A stretch of 64,000 bases of DNA. Origin: Magnetospirillum sp. 15-1. GTDB taxonomy: Bacteria; Pseudomonadota; Alphaproteobacteria; Rhodospirillales; Magnetospirillaceae. Positions 8,688 through 20,467 of the stretch are shown piece after piece. The stretch spans positions 46,464 to 110,463 of the forward strand of contig NZ_FXXN01000025.1 in NCBI RefSeq assembly GCF_900184795.1, read 5' to 3'. Every line of letters begins with the position of its first letter. The stretch's first letter is position 1. The notes under the pieces were generated by a model. The model had not been told where the DNA came from, made no database searches, and worked only from the letters and a program-made list of their open reading frames with translations. A program made the translations under genes and the position numbers.

Positions 8688-8939
8688 TCAGCCTCCGGTA
8701 ACCGGCGGGAAGAACGCCACCTCGTCGCCGGCCTTGACCGGCGTGTCGAGATTGCCGAAATCCTGGTTCACGGCGACGCGCACCGCGCTGATGGACTCGA
8801 AGGCCGCCGCATGACCCGGCGAGCGGGCCTTCAGGAACTCCACCAGTTGCCCGACGGTGGTGATCGCGGCCGGCGGGACGATATCTTCCTCGCCGGTTCC
8901 GGTCTTGGCCTTCAGCCAGGCGAAGTACAGCACCTTCAT
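8688..8939 (-). CDS. moaD: Molybdopterin synthase sulfur carrier subunit MoaD
   Basis: An 83-residue ubiquitin-fold sulfur carrier. The C-terminus ends in the essential Gly-Gly, which is adenylated and converted to a thiocarboxylate that donates sulfur to cPMP in the MoaE active site. The start ATG overlaps the moeA stop by four bases (ATGA), and moaE follows one base after its own stop. Confidence 0.95.
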   Translation of the reverse strand: MKVLYFAWLKAKTGTGEEDIVPPAAITTVGQLVEFLKARSPGHAAAFESISAVRVAVNQDFGNLDTPVKAGDEVAFFPPVTGG

Positions 8940-10171
8940 CGCATCATGTCCGCATAGGAGAGAAAATCCACCATCTCGCCCGGCGCGATGTCGCCCCGCG
9001 CCTCGGGGATGTCCACCAACCCGTCCGACCAGGTCATGGAGGTCAGCACCCCGGAGCCGTCCGAGGGGAACTTTGCCGCCACCAGCCGCCCGTTCATGTG
9101 GGCCAGCCGGGCGCGCAGATATTCGCGCCGCCCCGGCTTGTGCCTGAAGGCGAAGCCGGCTTCCACCGGATAGCGGGGCAAGGCCGTCTGGGCGGCCCCC
9201 ATCAGGCGCAGCACCATGGGCCGGGCGATCAGCATGAAGGTGACCATCACCGCCACCGGATTGCCGGGCAGTCCGACGAAGGGCGTTCCCGCCACTTCCC
9301 CCAGGGCCACCGGGCGGCCGGGCTTGATGGCCAGGCGCCAGAAATCCAGCGAGCCCAGGGCCAGTACGGCGGGCTTCACATGGTCCTCGTCGCCCACCGA
9401 CACGCCGCCCGACGTCAGGATCAGCTGATGGGTTTCCGCCGCCTCGGCCAGGGCCGCCTTGATGGTCTCGAAGCGGTCGGGAAGGATGCCCAGGTCGGTG
9501 ACCTCGGCCCCCAGGGCACGCAGCAGACCCGAAGCGGTGAAGCGATTGGTGTCATAGATGCAGCCGGGCGGCAGGTCGGTGCCGGGATCGCGGATTTCGT
9601 CACCGGTGGAGAACACGGCGGCCTTCAGCGGCTTGTAGGCCCGCAGCGACGAACGGCCGGTGGCCGCCGCGACGCCCAATTCCTGCGGCCGCAGGCGGGT
9701 TCCGGCGTGCAGCACCACCGACCCGCGCGAGATGTCCTCGCCGGCGGCACGGGCGTTGTCACCCTCGGCCAGCCGGGTGGGCAGCACCACCGCCTCGCCC
9801 AGGTCCTTGCAATCCTCCTGCATGGCGACGGTATCGGCACCGGCCGGCATGGGAGCGCCGGTGAAGATGCGCACCGCGCCGCCCCGGGGCAGCGGCCCGT
9901 CCAGGGGATGGCCGGCGGCGACGCGGCCCACCACCGGAAGACGCCCGTCGGCGGGCAGATCGGCGCGGCGGAAGGCCCAGCCGTCCACCGCCGAATTGTC
10001 GTGGGGCGGCACGTTGACCGCCGAGACCACATCCTCGGCCAGGATGCGGCCCAAGGCGTCGTGCAGGCGGACATCCTCGGCCTCCACGGCGGGCGACAGC
10101 TTCGCCTCCAGCCGGGCCAGGGCGTCGGCGACGTTCATCATCTCCGTACCGGCGGCGAAGCGGTCGGTCAC
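8936..10171 (-). CDS. moeA: Molybdopterin molybdenumtransferase MoeA
   Basis: A 411-residue protein inserting molybdate into adenylylated molybdopterin. It carries the family pattern HDNSAVDGW near the N-terminus, TGDEI in the middle domain and the GGVSVGDEDH loop of the catalytic domain. The chosen start is the GTG at 10171, which overlaps the mobB stop as GTGA and gives a family-typical length. ATG codons 30 bases further in are an alternative. It sits between mobB and moaD, so one transcript can supply several late molybdenum-cofactor steps. A molybdopterin oxidoreductase is encoded at 33953. Confidence 0.93.
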   Translation of the reverse strand: MTDRFAAGTEMMNVADALARLEAKLSPAVEAEDVRLHDALGRILAEDVVSAVNVPPHDNSAVDGWAFRRADLPADGRLPVVGRVAAGHPLDGPLPRGGAVRIFTGAPMPAGADTVAMQEDCKDLGEAVVLPTRLAEGDNARAAGEDISRGSVVLHAGTRLRPQELGVAAATGRSSLRAYKPLKAAVFSTGDEIRDPGTDLPPGCIYDTNRFTASGLLRALGAEVTDLGILPDRFETIKAALAEAAETHQLILTSGGVSVGDEDHVKPAVLALGSLDFWRLAIKPGRPVALGEVAGTPFVGLPGNPVAVMVTFMLIARPMVLRLMGAAQTALPRYPVEAGFAFRHKPGRREYLRARLAHMNGRLVAAKFPSDGSGVLTSMTWSDGLVDIPEARGDIAPGEMVDFLSYADMMR

Positions 10172-10662
10172 AGCCCCACCTCCTGGCAAATCAGCCGGCC
10201 GATGGAATCGGTATCGTCGATGTTCAGTTGAGGCAGCGGGCAGCCGGCAACGCCCTTGTCGCTGACCAGGGCCATCATGCGGTCGTCCTCGGGCCAGAAG
10301 GGCGGCTTGCCCCCCTCTTCGCGCCAGACCTCCAGGCGGGGATGGGGCCATTGGCGGAAGCCTTCGACCAGCACCAGATCCACCGGACTCATGCGGGCCA
10401 GCAACTGTTCCATGGAATAATCCGGCTCGTCGCGGTACTCGTGCATCAGCGCCCAGCGCCGGGCCGAGGCGATCATCACCTCGGAAGCGCCGGCTTCCCT
10501 GTGCTCGTAAGAATCCTTGCCCTTCTTGTCCACGTCGAAGGCCTCGTGCGCCTGCTTGACCGTGGAGATGGTGATGCCACGGCCCCGGAACCAGGGAATC
10601 AACCGGATGATCAGCGAGGTCTTGCCCATCCCGGAGCGCCCGGCGATCCCGAACACCTTCAT
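10168..10662 (-). CDS. mobB: Molybdopterin-guanine dinucleotide biosynthesis adaptor MobB
   Basis: A 164-residue GTP-binding protein. The Walker A motif GRSGMGKTS lies at residues 8-16, and the VEGFRQWPHPRLEV segment is typical of MobB. It helps MobA attach GMP to molybdopterin; no mobA is in the window. The ATG overlaps the pgsA stop by four bases (ATGA), and its own stop overlaps the moeA GTG, showing tight translational coupling. Confidence 0.92.
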   Translation of the reverse strand: MKVFGIAGRSGMGKTSLIIRLIPWFRGRGITISTVKQAHEAFDVDKKGKDSYEHREAGASEVMIASARRWALMHEYRDEPDYSMEQLLARMSPVDLVLVEGFRQWPHPRLEVWREEGGKPPFWPEDDRMMALVSDKGVAGCPLPQLNIDDTDSIGRLICQEVGL

Positions 10663-11219
10663 TCCGCCGACTCTCCCATGTACCGCATGCCCGAGCGCAG
10701 GTAGTCCCAGCCGGTGATGATGGTCAGGATGGCGGCGACCCACAGGCCGACCTCGCCCACCAGACGGGTGGGCATGAAGGTGGCGACATCGCCCACCAGC
10801 AGCACGGGGATGGCGGTCATCTGAATGCCGGTCTTCCACTTGGCGAGGCGCGACACCGGCATGCCGACCCGGACCTCGGCCAGGAATTCGCGCAGGCCCG
10901 AGACCAGAATCTCGCGCAGCACGATGATCAGGGCGGGCAGGAACGATATGGCGCTGAGGCGGTCGAAGGCGGCCAGCATGAACAGCACCGAGGCGACCAG
11001 CAGCTTGTCGGCGATCGGATCGAGGAAACGGCCGAACTTGGACACCTGATTCCACGAGCGCGCCAGATAGCCGTCGAACCAATCGGTGATGGCGGCGGCC
11101 ACGAACAGGGCGCAGGCGGTCCAGCGGGCGGCCTCGCCCTCCACATAGAACAGCCCGACCACCAGCGGAATCACGACGATCCGCGAAAGAGTCAGCAGGT
11201 TGGGGAGGCTGGTCAGCAT
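10659..11219 (-). CDS. pgsA: CDP-diacylglycerol-glycerol-3-phosphate phosphatidyltransferase
   Basis: A 186-residue inner-membrane enzyme making phosphatidylglycerol phosphate. It has the CDP-alcohol phosphatidyltransferase signature DG-x2-AR-x8-G-x3-D-x3-D (DGYLARSW then GRFLDPIADK, about residues 48-72) and several hydrophobic helices. It starts 12 bases after uvrC ends and overlaps mobB by four bases. The uvrC-pgsA-moaD-moaE association is a common alphaproteobacterial arrangement; mobB and moeA are added here. Confidence 0.95.
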   Translation of the reverse strand: MLTSLPNLLTLSRIVVIPLVVGLFYVEGEAARWTACALFVAAAITDWFDGYLARSWNQVSKFGRFLDPIADKLLVASVLFMLAAFDRLSAISFLPALIIVLREILVSGLREFLAEVRVGMPVSRLAKWKTGIQMTAIPVLLVGDVATFMPTRLVGEVGLWVAAILTIITGWDYLRSGMRYMGESAE

Positions 11220-11231
11220 GGCGGGCGAATA

Positions 11232-13106
11232 CTAACCCTCGGGATGGAAGTAGTCATGAATCTTTTTGGCCATGGCGTGGCTGATTCCCTCGACGCTTTC
11301 CAGGTCGGGCACCCCCGCCTCGGCTACGGCGCGGGCCGAGCCGAAATGGTGCAGCAGCGCCTTCTTGCGCTTCGGCCCGATGCCGGGCAGGGCATCCAGG
11401 GTGGATTGCACCAGCCCCTTGGAGCGCCTGGCCCGGTGGGTGCCGATGGCGAAGCGGTGCGCCTCGTCCCTGAGGCGCTGCAGGAAATAGAGCACCGGGT
11501 GACGCATCTCCAGGCTGATGGGCTCCTTGCCCGCCAGAAAGAAGCGCTCGCGCCCGGCATTGCGGTCGGGCCCCTTGGCGATGCCCACCAGCATGACGTC
11601 GTCGATGCCCAACTCCTCCAGCACGCCCAGCGCCGCGTTGAGCTGGCCCCGGCCGCCGTCGATCAGCGCCAGATCGGGCCACAGCCCCCGGTCGCGGTCG
11701 GGGTCTTCCTTCTGGGCTCGGGCGAAGCGCCTCGTCAGCACTTCGCGCATCATGCCGAAATCGTCGCCGGGGGTGAGTTCGGTGGAGCGGATGTTGAACT
11801 TGCGATAGGACGACTTCATCAACCCGTCGGGGCCGGCGACGATCATCGCCCCCACCGCGTCCGAGCCCTGGATGTGGGAATTGTCGTAGACCTCGATACG
11901 TTCGGGAACCGCATCCAGCCCGAACACCTCGGCCACGCCTTCCAGCAGCTTGCGCTGCGCCCCGCTTTCCGCCATGCGGCGGCCCAGCGCGTCGCGGGCG
12001 TTGTCCCAGGCATGTTCCACCAGCCGTTTGCGGTCTCCGCGCTTCGGCACCGAAAGGACCACCTTGCGCCCCGCCTTCTCCGACAGGGCCTGGGCGACGA
12101 TACCGGCCTCGGCGGGCTCCTGGGACAGCAGGATTTCCCGGGGCGGCACCTTGTCGGCATAGAACTGCCCCAGGAAGGCGGCCATGATCTCGGGCGCCTC
12201 CTCGCCCTGGGCGTGAACGGGAAAATAGGCCCGGTTGCCGTAATTGCAGCCCGAGCGGAAGAAGAACACCTGGATGCACACCCCGTCGCCGGCCTGATGC
12301 AGGGCGACCACGTCGGCCTCCTCCACCTCGGCGGGGTTGATGTCCTGATGGGCCTGGATACGGGCCAGCGCCCGGATGCGGTCGCGGAACACCGCCGCCT
12401 TCTCGTATTCCATATCCTCGGCCGCCGCTTCCATGCGGGCGGTAAGGTCGCGCTGGATGCGGCGCGAATGGCCCGACAGAAAGGCCCTGGCCTCCTCCAC
12501 CAGCCCCAGATACTCCTCCCGGGGGATACGGTCGACGCAGGGCGCCGAACAGCGCTTGATCTGGAACAGCAGGCAGGGCCGGGTGCGCGATGCGAACACC
12601 GAATCCGAGCACGAGCGCAGCAGGAAGGCCCGCTGCAGCGCCGCCAGGGTCTGGTTGACCGCGCCGGCCGAGGCGAAGGGGCCGAAATACTCGCCCTTGC
12701 GGCTTCTGGCGCCGCGATGCTTCAGCACCTGCGGCCAGTCATGGTCGGCGGTGACCAGGATATGGGGAAAGCTCTTGTCGTCCTTGAGCAGGATATTGTA
12801 GCGCGGCCCCAGGGTCTTGATCAGGTTGCTTTCCAGCAGCAGCGCCTCGACCTCGGTGCGCGTGGTCACCACCTCCATGGTGGCGGTCTCGGCGATCATC
12901 CGCTGAATGCGCAGCGGCATGCGGTCGGGCCGGGTATAGGCCACCACCCGCTTCTTCAGGCTCTTGGCCTTGCCCACGTAAAGAACGTCGCCCTTGCCGT
13001 TGAGCATGCGATAGACGCCGGGCGTTCCCGGCAGGGTCGCCACCACTTGGGCGATAACCTCCACGCCGGTGGCCAGGGGCGTGGCGGGGGCTTCCGATTC
13101 GGTCAA
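11232..13106 (-). CDS. uvrC: Excinuclease ABC subunit C
   Basis: A 624-residue nuclease that makes both incisions in nucleotide excision repair. Domains in order are the GIY-YIG nuclease (GTPGVYRM and [13 protein letters not shown], about residues 27-55), the UVR/UvrB-interacting segment (about 205-240), the RNase H-like nuclease ([14 protein letters not shown] near 470) and C-terminal helix-hairpin-helix motifs ([13 protein letters not shown]). The start appears to be TTG, with GGGAG seven bases upstream; no upstream ATG or GTG fits. uvrB lies 2 kb away on the same strand but in a different transcription unit. Confidence 0.95.
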   Translation of the reverse strand: MTESEAPATPLATGVEVIAQVVATLPGTPGVYRMLNGKGDVLYVGKAKSLKKRVVAYTRPDRMPLRIQRMIAETATMEVVTTRTEVEALLLESNLIKTLGPRYNILLKDDKSFPHILVTADHDWPQVLKHRGARSRKGEYFGPFASAGAVNQTLAALQRAFLLRSCSDSVFASRTRPCLLFQIKRCSAPCVDRIPREEYLGLVEEARAFLSGHSRRIQRDLTARMEAAAEDMEYEKAAVFRDRIRALARIQAHQDINPAEVEEADVVALHQAGDGVCIQVFFFRSGCNYGNRAYFPVHAQGEEAPEIMAAFLGQFYADKVPPREILLSQEPAEAGIVAQALSEKAGRKVVLSVPKRGDRKRLVEHAWDNARDALGRRMAESGAQRKLLEGVAEVFGLDAVPERIEVYDNSHIQGSDAVGAMIVAGPDGLMKSSYRKFNIRSTELTPGDDFGMMREVLTRRFARAQKEDPDRDRGLWPDLALIDGGRGQLNAALGVLEELGIDDVMLVGIAKGPDRNAGRERFFLAGKEPISLEMRHPVLYFLQRLRDEAHRFAIGTHRARRSKGLVQSTLDALPGIGPKRKKALLHHFGSARAVAEAGVPDLESVEGISHAMAKKIHDYFHPEG

Positions 13107-13521
13107 ATCACGTCTCCCGCAGACCAGCGGCAGAGAATGAACCTATCTATTTCGCAGGGGCAGTAGAATTTTCCTTGCATCACGGGATATCCACGAAACT
13201 TGTGGATAAGTCTGTTGGCAAGTTCATGCGGTACGGGTCGCCCCCTTGAGTCTCCTTGGGTCCGAGCACTTTGCCCATTTTGTAAGCACGATAGCCATGT
13301 CTTTATTTTTCAATGACTTAACCAAGTCAAGTGTAAACAATTGGCAAATATCGGCTTTTTTCCCTGGACAGAAAGGGGGGTTCCTGACAACCGCGCCGGC
13401 GCGTTAACGCCTGTGAACAACTCGACACTTTTCCCCATTGAGGCAGAGTCCCAGGCATTGCCTGGACCGTTGCGGAAGCGGTTCAAAAGAAGCGGCTACC
13501 GCAACGCAGCAAACGGTCTCC
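13107..13521. other. 415-bp non-coding gap with AT-rich core
   Basis: This stretch between the uvrC start and the end of the SDR gene is markedly more AT-rich than its surroundings, above all at 13280-13370. It contains one perfect DnaA box, a near-match (TGTGAACAA, about 13412) and a GCGTTAACGC palindrome near 13402. No convincing gene is present. It may hold the uvrC promoter; a replication-related role is speculative. Confidence 0.5.
13201..13209 (-). promoter_or_regulatory. DnaA box (TTATCCACA)
   Basis: TGTGGATAA on the plus strand is an exact match to the consensus DnaA box TTATCCACA on the minus strand. It lies about 95 bases upstream of the uvrC start, so it could be a DnaA-controlled promoter site or part of an origin-like region. 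Confidence 0.5.
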
Positions 13522-14301
13522 CTATTCCTCGGGAGCATTCCCGGAGGTTGCCCACCCCAGATGCTGTCCACCATCCAATGCGATCATTTGGCCGGTGATG
13601 GAGGGAGTCGCCAATAAAAAGCGCAGCGTCCGGCAGACTTCGTCGGGCGATGTGCCACGGGCCAGGGGCAGGTCCGCCACCTGGGCGGCGAACTGGGCCT
13701 CGCTCTGCCGCGCGCTGGGCAGGGCGGGGCCGGGGCCGATGCCCACCACCCGGATGCGCGGGGCCAGGGCCAGGGCCAGGGTCTGGGTGGCGGCCCACAG
13801 GGCGGCCTTGGACAGGGTATAGCTGGTAAAGTGGGGGCTGAGGCTCCACACCCGCTGATCCAGCAGGTTGACCACCAATCCCTCGGCGGAATCGGGCAAT
13901 CGGCGGGCGAATTCCTGCGTCAGCACGAAGGGGGCGCGCAGGTTGACCTCCATGTGGAGGTCCCAACTGGCCCGCGTCGTCCCCAGGGCATCGTCCCGCT
14001 CGAACACCGAGGCGTTGTTGACCAGCAGGCCCAGCGGTCCCAGGGCATCGGCGGCCTGCCCGACCAGGGCCGCCACCTGCGCCTCGCATCCCAGATCGGC
14101 GGCCAGTCCGACCGCCCGCCCGCCCATCTCGGCGATCTCGGACACCACCGCATCGGCATCATCGGCCGAATGATGGTAATGGACGGCGACTGCGAAGCCC
14201 AGCCGGGCCAGGTCGAGGGCGATGGCGCGGCCGATCCGCCGCCCGCCCCCGGTAACCAGGGCGACGCGCGGCAGATCAGACGACACGAAATCGGACGTCA
14301 T
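13522..14301 (-). CDS. Short-chain dehydrogenase/reductase (pteridine reductase-like)
   Basis: A 259-residue classical SDR. The cofactor motif TGGGRRIGRAIA lies at about residues 18-29; an Arg-Arg after the glycines suggests NADPH. NNAS follows near 95 and the SYTLSKAA active site (Tyr-x3-Lys) near 165. The spacing and the TGGGRRIG form resemble FolM/PTR1-type pteridine reductases, but the substrate cannot be fixed. Its ATG overlaps the stop of the upstream kinase-like gene by one base (TGATG), so the two are co-expressed. Confidence 0.85.
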   Translation of the reverse strand: MTSDFVSSDLPRVALVTGGGRRIGRAIALDLARLGFAVAVHYHHSADDADAVVSEIAEMGGRAVGLAADLGCEAQVAALVGQAADALGPLGLLVNNASVFERDDALGTTRASWDLHMEVNLRAPFVLTQEFARRLPDSAEGLVVNLLDQRVWSLSPHFTSYTLSKAALWAATQTLALALAPRIRVVGIGPGPALPSARQSEAQFAAQVADLPLARGTSPDEVCRTLRFLLATPSITGQMIALDGGQHLGWATSGNAPEE

Positions 14302-15224
14302 CAGGATTCGGCGGCGACCGGCTGGGGAGCGGGGGCCGCCACGCGCGGCTTGCTCACCACCTGAACCACCGGCTTGACCTGGGCCGGACGCGACGGCGGC
14401 GGCACGCGGTCCAGACCGCCCAGAACCTCGCCCGCATGGGGCGGGCGGCGGGAGGGCTCGGGGTCGGTGCAGGCGGCGATCAGTTCCACCAGCGGAGCGG
14501 GAAAACCACCGCCGAGCACGGCCGGGCCGGCCGACAGGTCGGGCAGCGCGCCGACCAGCAGGCGATGGGCCAGCACGCCCAGGGAATAGACGTCGGCGGT
14601 GGCGTTGACGGCGGTGGCGTTCTCGCGCTGCTCCGGCGCCGTGTAGGCGGCGTCGCCCATCCAGAAATCGGGCAGCGGCAGATTCTTTTCCGCCAGCTTG
14701 ATCAGCGAGAAGTCGCACAGCTTGACCGTGCCGTTCTGGGTGGCGCTCAGCAGGACGTTGGAGGGCTTCAGCGCCCGGTGGACCAGATTGCGCTTGTGCA
14801 GCGCCAGCACCGCCGAGGAGAGCTGCTTCATCACCAGCATGGCCCGCTGGCCGCTCATGCGGCGCGGCCGGTCACGCTCGGACGCGGCGGCGGCATCCTC
14901 GGGCGAGGCGAAATCCTTGCCGATCTCATAGGGCAGATGCGCCGCCATGTAGGGCATGACGAAATAGGGTCGGCCGTCGGCCAGATGCTCCAGCGTCTTC
15001 ACCCCGACGACATAGGGGTGATCGAAGGAAGCCAGGGTGCGGACCTCGGTCAGGAAGCGGGTCAACTGCTGCGCCGGGCTGAGCGGCCCGTCGTCGCCCG
15101 GCTTGGGGTCGAACAGCTTGACCGCCACCGGCACCTGCAGGTCCGGGTCGTGGCACAGCAGAATGCGGGCATACCCAGAGGTCACCACCGCCGTGTGAAT
15201 GACGTATTTTCCGATCCGCTCCAT
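14301..15224 (-). CDS. Serine/threonine kinase-fold protein, probable pseudokinase
   Basis: A 307-residue protein with an N-terminal eukaryotic-type kinase fold (about residues 1-265) and a Pro/Ala-rich tail. The VAVK lysine (K36), an alpha-C Glu (E60), the TAPEQ (197-199) and DVYSLG motifs are recognisable. However, the catalytic-loop HRD is HRA (A151), DFG is DFS (171-173), and the glycine-rich loop has lost its usual glycines. It is therefore probably inactive or strongly impaired and may act as a binding scaffold. There is no transmembrane helix, so it is cytoplasmic. It overlaps the downstream SDR gene by one base. Confidence 0.8.
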   Translation of the reverse strand: MERIGKYVIHTAVVTSGYARILLCHDPDLQVPVAVKLFDPKPGDDGPLSPAQQLTRFLTEVRTLASFDHPYVVGVKTLEHLADGRPYFVMPYMAAHLPYEIGKDFASPEDAAAASERDRPRRMSGQRAMLVMKQLSSAVLALHKRNLVHRALKPSNVLLSATQNGTVKLCDFSLIKLAEKNLPLPDFWMGDAAYTAPEQRENATAVNATADVYSLGVLAHRLLVGALPDLSAGPAVLGGGFPAPLVELIAACTDPEPSRRPPHAGEVLGGLDRVPPPSRPAQVKPVVQVVSKPRVAAPAPQPVAAES

Positions 15225-15334
15225 GAGCTTGTCCGTGCTCCTTCCCTGCCGGCGTCGCCGCCGGCCCCATCCTCTGGACCTACTCTAACAGAGTAGAAAG
15301 CCGTCGTCCCCCTGGCCGATGGGTAGATGCCGAA

Positions 15335-17449
<2,115 letters not shown>

Positions 17450-17497
17450 GGCGGCAGTATAGAGCCTCCATGGCCCGAGCGGAGCCCCTTTTACGGA

Positions 17498-19564
17498 TCA
17501 GCTTGCCCGGACTTCGCTGATAAAGCCGCCCACATTGCCGCGCAGCCGGTCGGACTCCCCCGACAGACCGTCGGCCAGCCCCGACAGTTGGCGGGCGGCG
17601 ACGCCGGTCTGGCGGGCGGCATCGAGCACCTTGCCGATGGATTGGGAGACCTCGCTGGTGCCGGCGGCGGCCTGCTGCACATTGCGGGCGATTTCCTGGG
17701 TGGCGGCCCCCTGCTCCTCCACCGCCGAGGCGATGCCCATGGTGTAGTCGTTGACGGTGGCGATGGTGGTGGCGATGCCGCCGATGGCGGCCACCGCCCG
17801 TTCGGTCTCCGCCTGGATGGCCCCTACCTGGGCCTGGATGTCGCCGGTGGCCCGGGCTGTCTGGTTGGCGAGATTCTTGACCTCGCCGGCCACCACGGCG
17901 AAGCCCTTGCCCGCGTCGCCGGCCCTGGCCGCCTCGATGGTGGCGTTAAGCGCCAGCAGGTTGGTCTGGGCGGCGATATCGGTGATCATGTTGACCACGT
18001 CGCCGATACGCCGGGCCGCCTCGGCCAGGCCGCGCACCGTGGCGTTGGTGGCCTCGGCCTCGCGCACCGCGCCGTCGGTGGCGGTGGCGGTTTCCGCCAC
18101 CCGGCGGGAAATCTCCTGGATGCTGTGGGACAGTTCCTCGGCGGCGGCGGCCACCGTCTGAACATTGGTGCTGGCTTCCTCGGCGGCGCTGGCCACCACG
18201 GTGGATTGCTCGGTGGTGGTGGCGGCGGTCTGCGACAGGGTCTCGGTGGACGCCCGCAGGCCGTTGACGGCGGCGGCCACTCCCCCCACCACCGAATCGA
18301 TGGAATCCACGAAGGCCACGGTGACGGATTCCACCCGCTGGCGCTGCTGGTCCCGCTGACGGGCGGCGACTTCTTCCTGGGCGGCGCGGCTGTCGGCCTC
18401 GCGGGCGTTGTCACGCAGGACCCGGATGGCCCCGGCCATGGCCCCGATCTCGTCGCTGCGTCCGGCATGGGGAACGGAGAAATCCCGCGAGCCGCCGGCG
18501 AAATCGCCGATCACCCGCGTCAAATCGGCCAGCGGCACGATGACGCGGCGGCCGATGCTCACCACCACGAAGGCCAGCACCGCCGCCGCCGCCAATGCCA
18601 GCCCGCCCATGAGCATGAGATTGCGCAGGGCATGGTCGCGCTTCTCGTCGGCGACCCGGCGCGCCTCGCCGATGGCGGCGTCACGCATCAGCATGATGGC
18701 CTGCAGCATGGGGGCGCTCTGGCGCCGCCACTCGGCGGGATCGAGGTCATACTTGCCGTCGGCCATGCCGGCCTTGGTCACCCTGGCGCGCAGAGGCTTG
18801 AACGGCACCATGTAGGCGGAGTCCACCTTGGCCAATCCGTCGCGCAGCCCGGCGGGGCTGTCGGGCGACGCAGCGGCGGCGGTCAGGATGTCCCACAATT
18901 GCTGGACCCGCCCGTCGGCAAGGTCGATCTGATGAATCTGCTCCGCCGTGAAGGGCTTGCCGCCCTGGATCACCGACAGATGCATGGTCGCCAGCCGGCC
19001 GCCATGGTCGCGCAGTTGCCAGGCGGTTTCGGCCAGGGAGGCCGGGGTCGCCACCTGGGCGTCGATGGCGAACAGCCGGTGCTCCAGCCGTCCGGTCATG
19101 CCGCCGGCGACCTTCAGCACGTCATACATGCCGGCGACGAAATCCTTGCGGAAGGCGGCGATCTTCTGGGGGTCGGAACCGATCACTCCGTCGGACTTGC
19201 CGCGCCAGCCGGTGATGGTGGCGCGGATCGTCGCCACGCCCTCGGCCACTTCCCGGGCCTCGGGCAGCGGCGTGGCCCGCGCCAGCGTCTCGGTGGCGTT
19301 CAGGGCCTCGTCCAGGGTGGCGCGGACCTCGCCCATGGTCTTGCGGGCGGCGGGATCTCCGTCGAGGGCGACGCTGGTGGCGCCGCGCTCGGGCGCCAGG
19401 GCCTCCGAAATCCGGGTGGATACGCCGAGCAGATCAACCAGTTGGCCGGCATCGCGAGCGGCGCGGTAATCGCTCCAATTGCTCGCCAGAAGCACCACGG
19501 CCATGATCGCCAGGACGGCGGCAACCGCCATCAGGCAGGCCGAAACGAAGCCCTTTATCGACAT
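17498..19564 (-). CDS. Transmembrane methyl-accepting chemotaxis protein
   Basis: A 688-residue chemoreceptor. TM1 is at about residues 6-28. A large helical periplasmic region with an ERGAT segment (about 30-315) resembles nitrate/nitrite-sensing (NIT) domains. TM2 is at about 320-342, followed by HAMP, then the signalling domain with the tip sequence QTNLLALNA and EAARAG (about 545-560). The ATG at 19564 is preferred over a GTG six bases upstream, because GGGAGG sits five bases before it. No CheA/CheW genes are adjacent. The ligand is unknown; the NIT assignment is tentative. Confidence 0.9.
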   Translation of the reverse strand: MSIKGFVSACLMAVAAVLAIMAVVLLASNWSDYRAARDAGQLVDLLGVSTRISEALAPERGATSVALDGDPAARKTMGEVRATLDEALNATETLARATPLPEAREVAEGVATIRATITGWRGKSDGVIGSDPQKIAAFRKDFVAGMYDVLKVAGGMTGRLEHRLFAIDAQVATPASLAETAWQLRDHGGRLATMHLSVIQGGKPFTAEQIHQIDLADGRVQQLWDILTAAAASPDSPAGLRDGLAKVDSAYMVPFKPLRARVTKAGMADGKYDLDPAEWRRQSAPMLQAIMLMRDAAIGEARRVADEKRDHALRNLMLMGGLALAAAAVLAFVVVSIGRRVIVPLADLTRVIGDFAGGSRDFSVPHAGRSDEIGAMAGAIRVLRDNAREADSRAAQEEVAARQRDQQRQRVESVTVAFVDSIDSVVGGVAAAVNGLRASTETLSQTAATTTEQSTVVASAAEEASTNVQTVAAAAEELSHSIQEISRRVAETATATDGAVREAEATNATVRGLAEAARRIGDVVNMITDIAAQTNLLALNATIEAARAGDAGKGFAVVAGEVKNLANQTARATGDIQAQVGAIQAETERAVAAIGGIATTIATVNDYTMGIASAVEEQGAATQEIARNVQQAAAGTSEVSQSIGKVLDAARQTGVAARQLSGLADGLSGESDRLRGNVGGFISEVRAS

Positions 19565-19681
19565 CGTCACCTCCCATGCCGGCCGTTATCCCCGCACTTT
19601 CGCCCAGGGCACGCCATTCGGTAGAGGCTAACATATATAGAGCACCCCAGGCCATATGGGGGGTCGATACGGATGGGGCCG

Positions 19682-20386
19682 TCAGGGTTCCGGCGCCCAG
19701 CCGCATTTACGCAACGCCTCGACCATATGGGCGGGCGGCGGAGCGGTGACGCGGATCGGCTCCTTGGACGGCGCCAGGGCGGGAAAGGCCACCTCGCGGG
19801 CCAACAGGTGCAGCCGTATCCTGGTCTCGGGATCGGGACCGTAATAGGCATCGCCCAACAGGGGACAGCCCAGATACTGTGCGTGGATGCGAATCTGGTG
19901 GGTGCGCCCGGTGCGGGGCCGCCATTCGATCCAGGTCAGCCCCTCACCCCGCCCCTTTACTGACCAGTCGGTAATAGAATCTTGACCCGCCGGATCGACC
20001 TTGATCCGCCAGCCCTGGCCGCGCGCCGAGACCTTGAGCAACGGCGCGTCCACCGTACCGCTGTCGGCGGGCGGCGAGCCATGGCAGACCGACCAGTAGA
20101 CCTTGTCCACCCGGCGGTGCTCGAACATTTTGCCCAGGCGTTTGATGGCCTTGGCGTGACGCCCGAGGATCAGGCAGCCCGACGTGTCGCGGTCGAGGCG
20201 ATGGGCGAGGCGCGGCACCTCGGCCCAGCCGAAGGAGAGTGACGGCAGGTAGAGTTCCAGGTGATCGGGCGCGTTGGGACCGGCATGCACCGCCAGCCCG
20301 GCGGGCTTGTCCAGCACGATGACGTCCTGGTCCTTGTAGAGCACGCGGGAAAGGATTTCGTCGGGGGTCATAGCCGCTTCTACCAT
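19682..20386 (-). CDS. RluA-family RNA pseudouridine synthase
   Basis: A 234-residue enzyme isomerising uridine in rRNA or tRNA. The catalytic signature HRLDRDTSG contains the essential Asp (about residue 64), with LDKPAG near the start and GRTHQIRIH near 160. It has no S4 RNA-binding domain, so it resembles the compact RluA/RluC-like members; the exact target base is undetermined. A second ATG 15 bases downstream is an alternative start. It is divergent from the sugar cassette. Confidence 0.92.
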   Translation of the reverse strand: MVEAAMTPDEILSRVLYKDQDVIVLDKPAGLAVHAGPNAPDHLELYLPSLSFGWAEVPRLAHRLDRDTSGCLILGRHAKAIKRLGKMFEHRRVDKVYWSVCHGSPPADSGTVDAPLLKVSARGQGWRIKVDPAGQDSITDWSVKGRGEGLTWIEWRPRTGRTHQIRIHAQYLGCPLLGDAYYGPDPETRIRLHLLAREVAFPALAPSKEPIRVTAPPPAHMVEALRKCGWAPEP

Positions 20387-20467
20387 GCCTTCCCCCGATC
20401 GCTTAAGCCGATCTTAACGGCGCGGTCCTACCCTTTTGCCATCGCCGTCGAAGAGTTTCGCCCACCC

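Noticed and set aside
10168-11082. 304-residue form of MobB
   Set aside because: The first 140 residues are an out-of-frame reading of pgsA; the ATG at 10662 gives the family length and an ATGA coupling.
13522-14718. 398-residue form of the SDR
   Set aside because: Its N-terminal part reads the kinase-like gene in another frame; the ATG at 14301 starts the conserved Rossmann fold.
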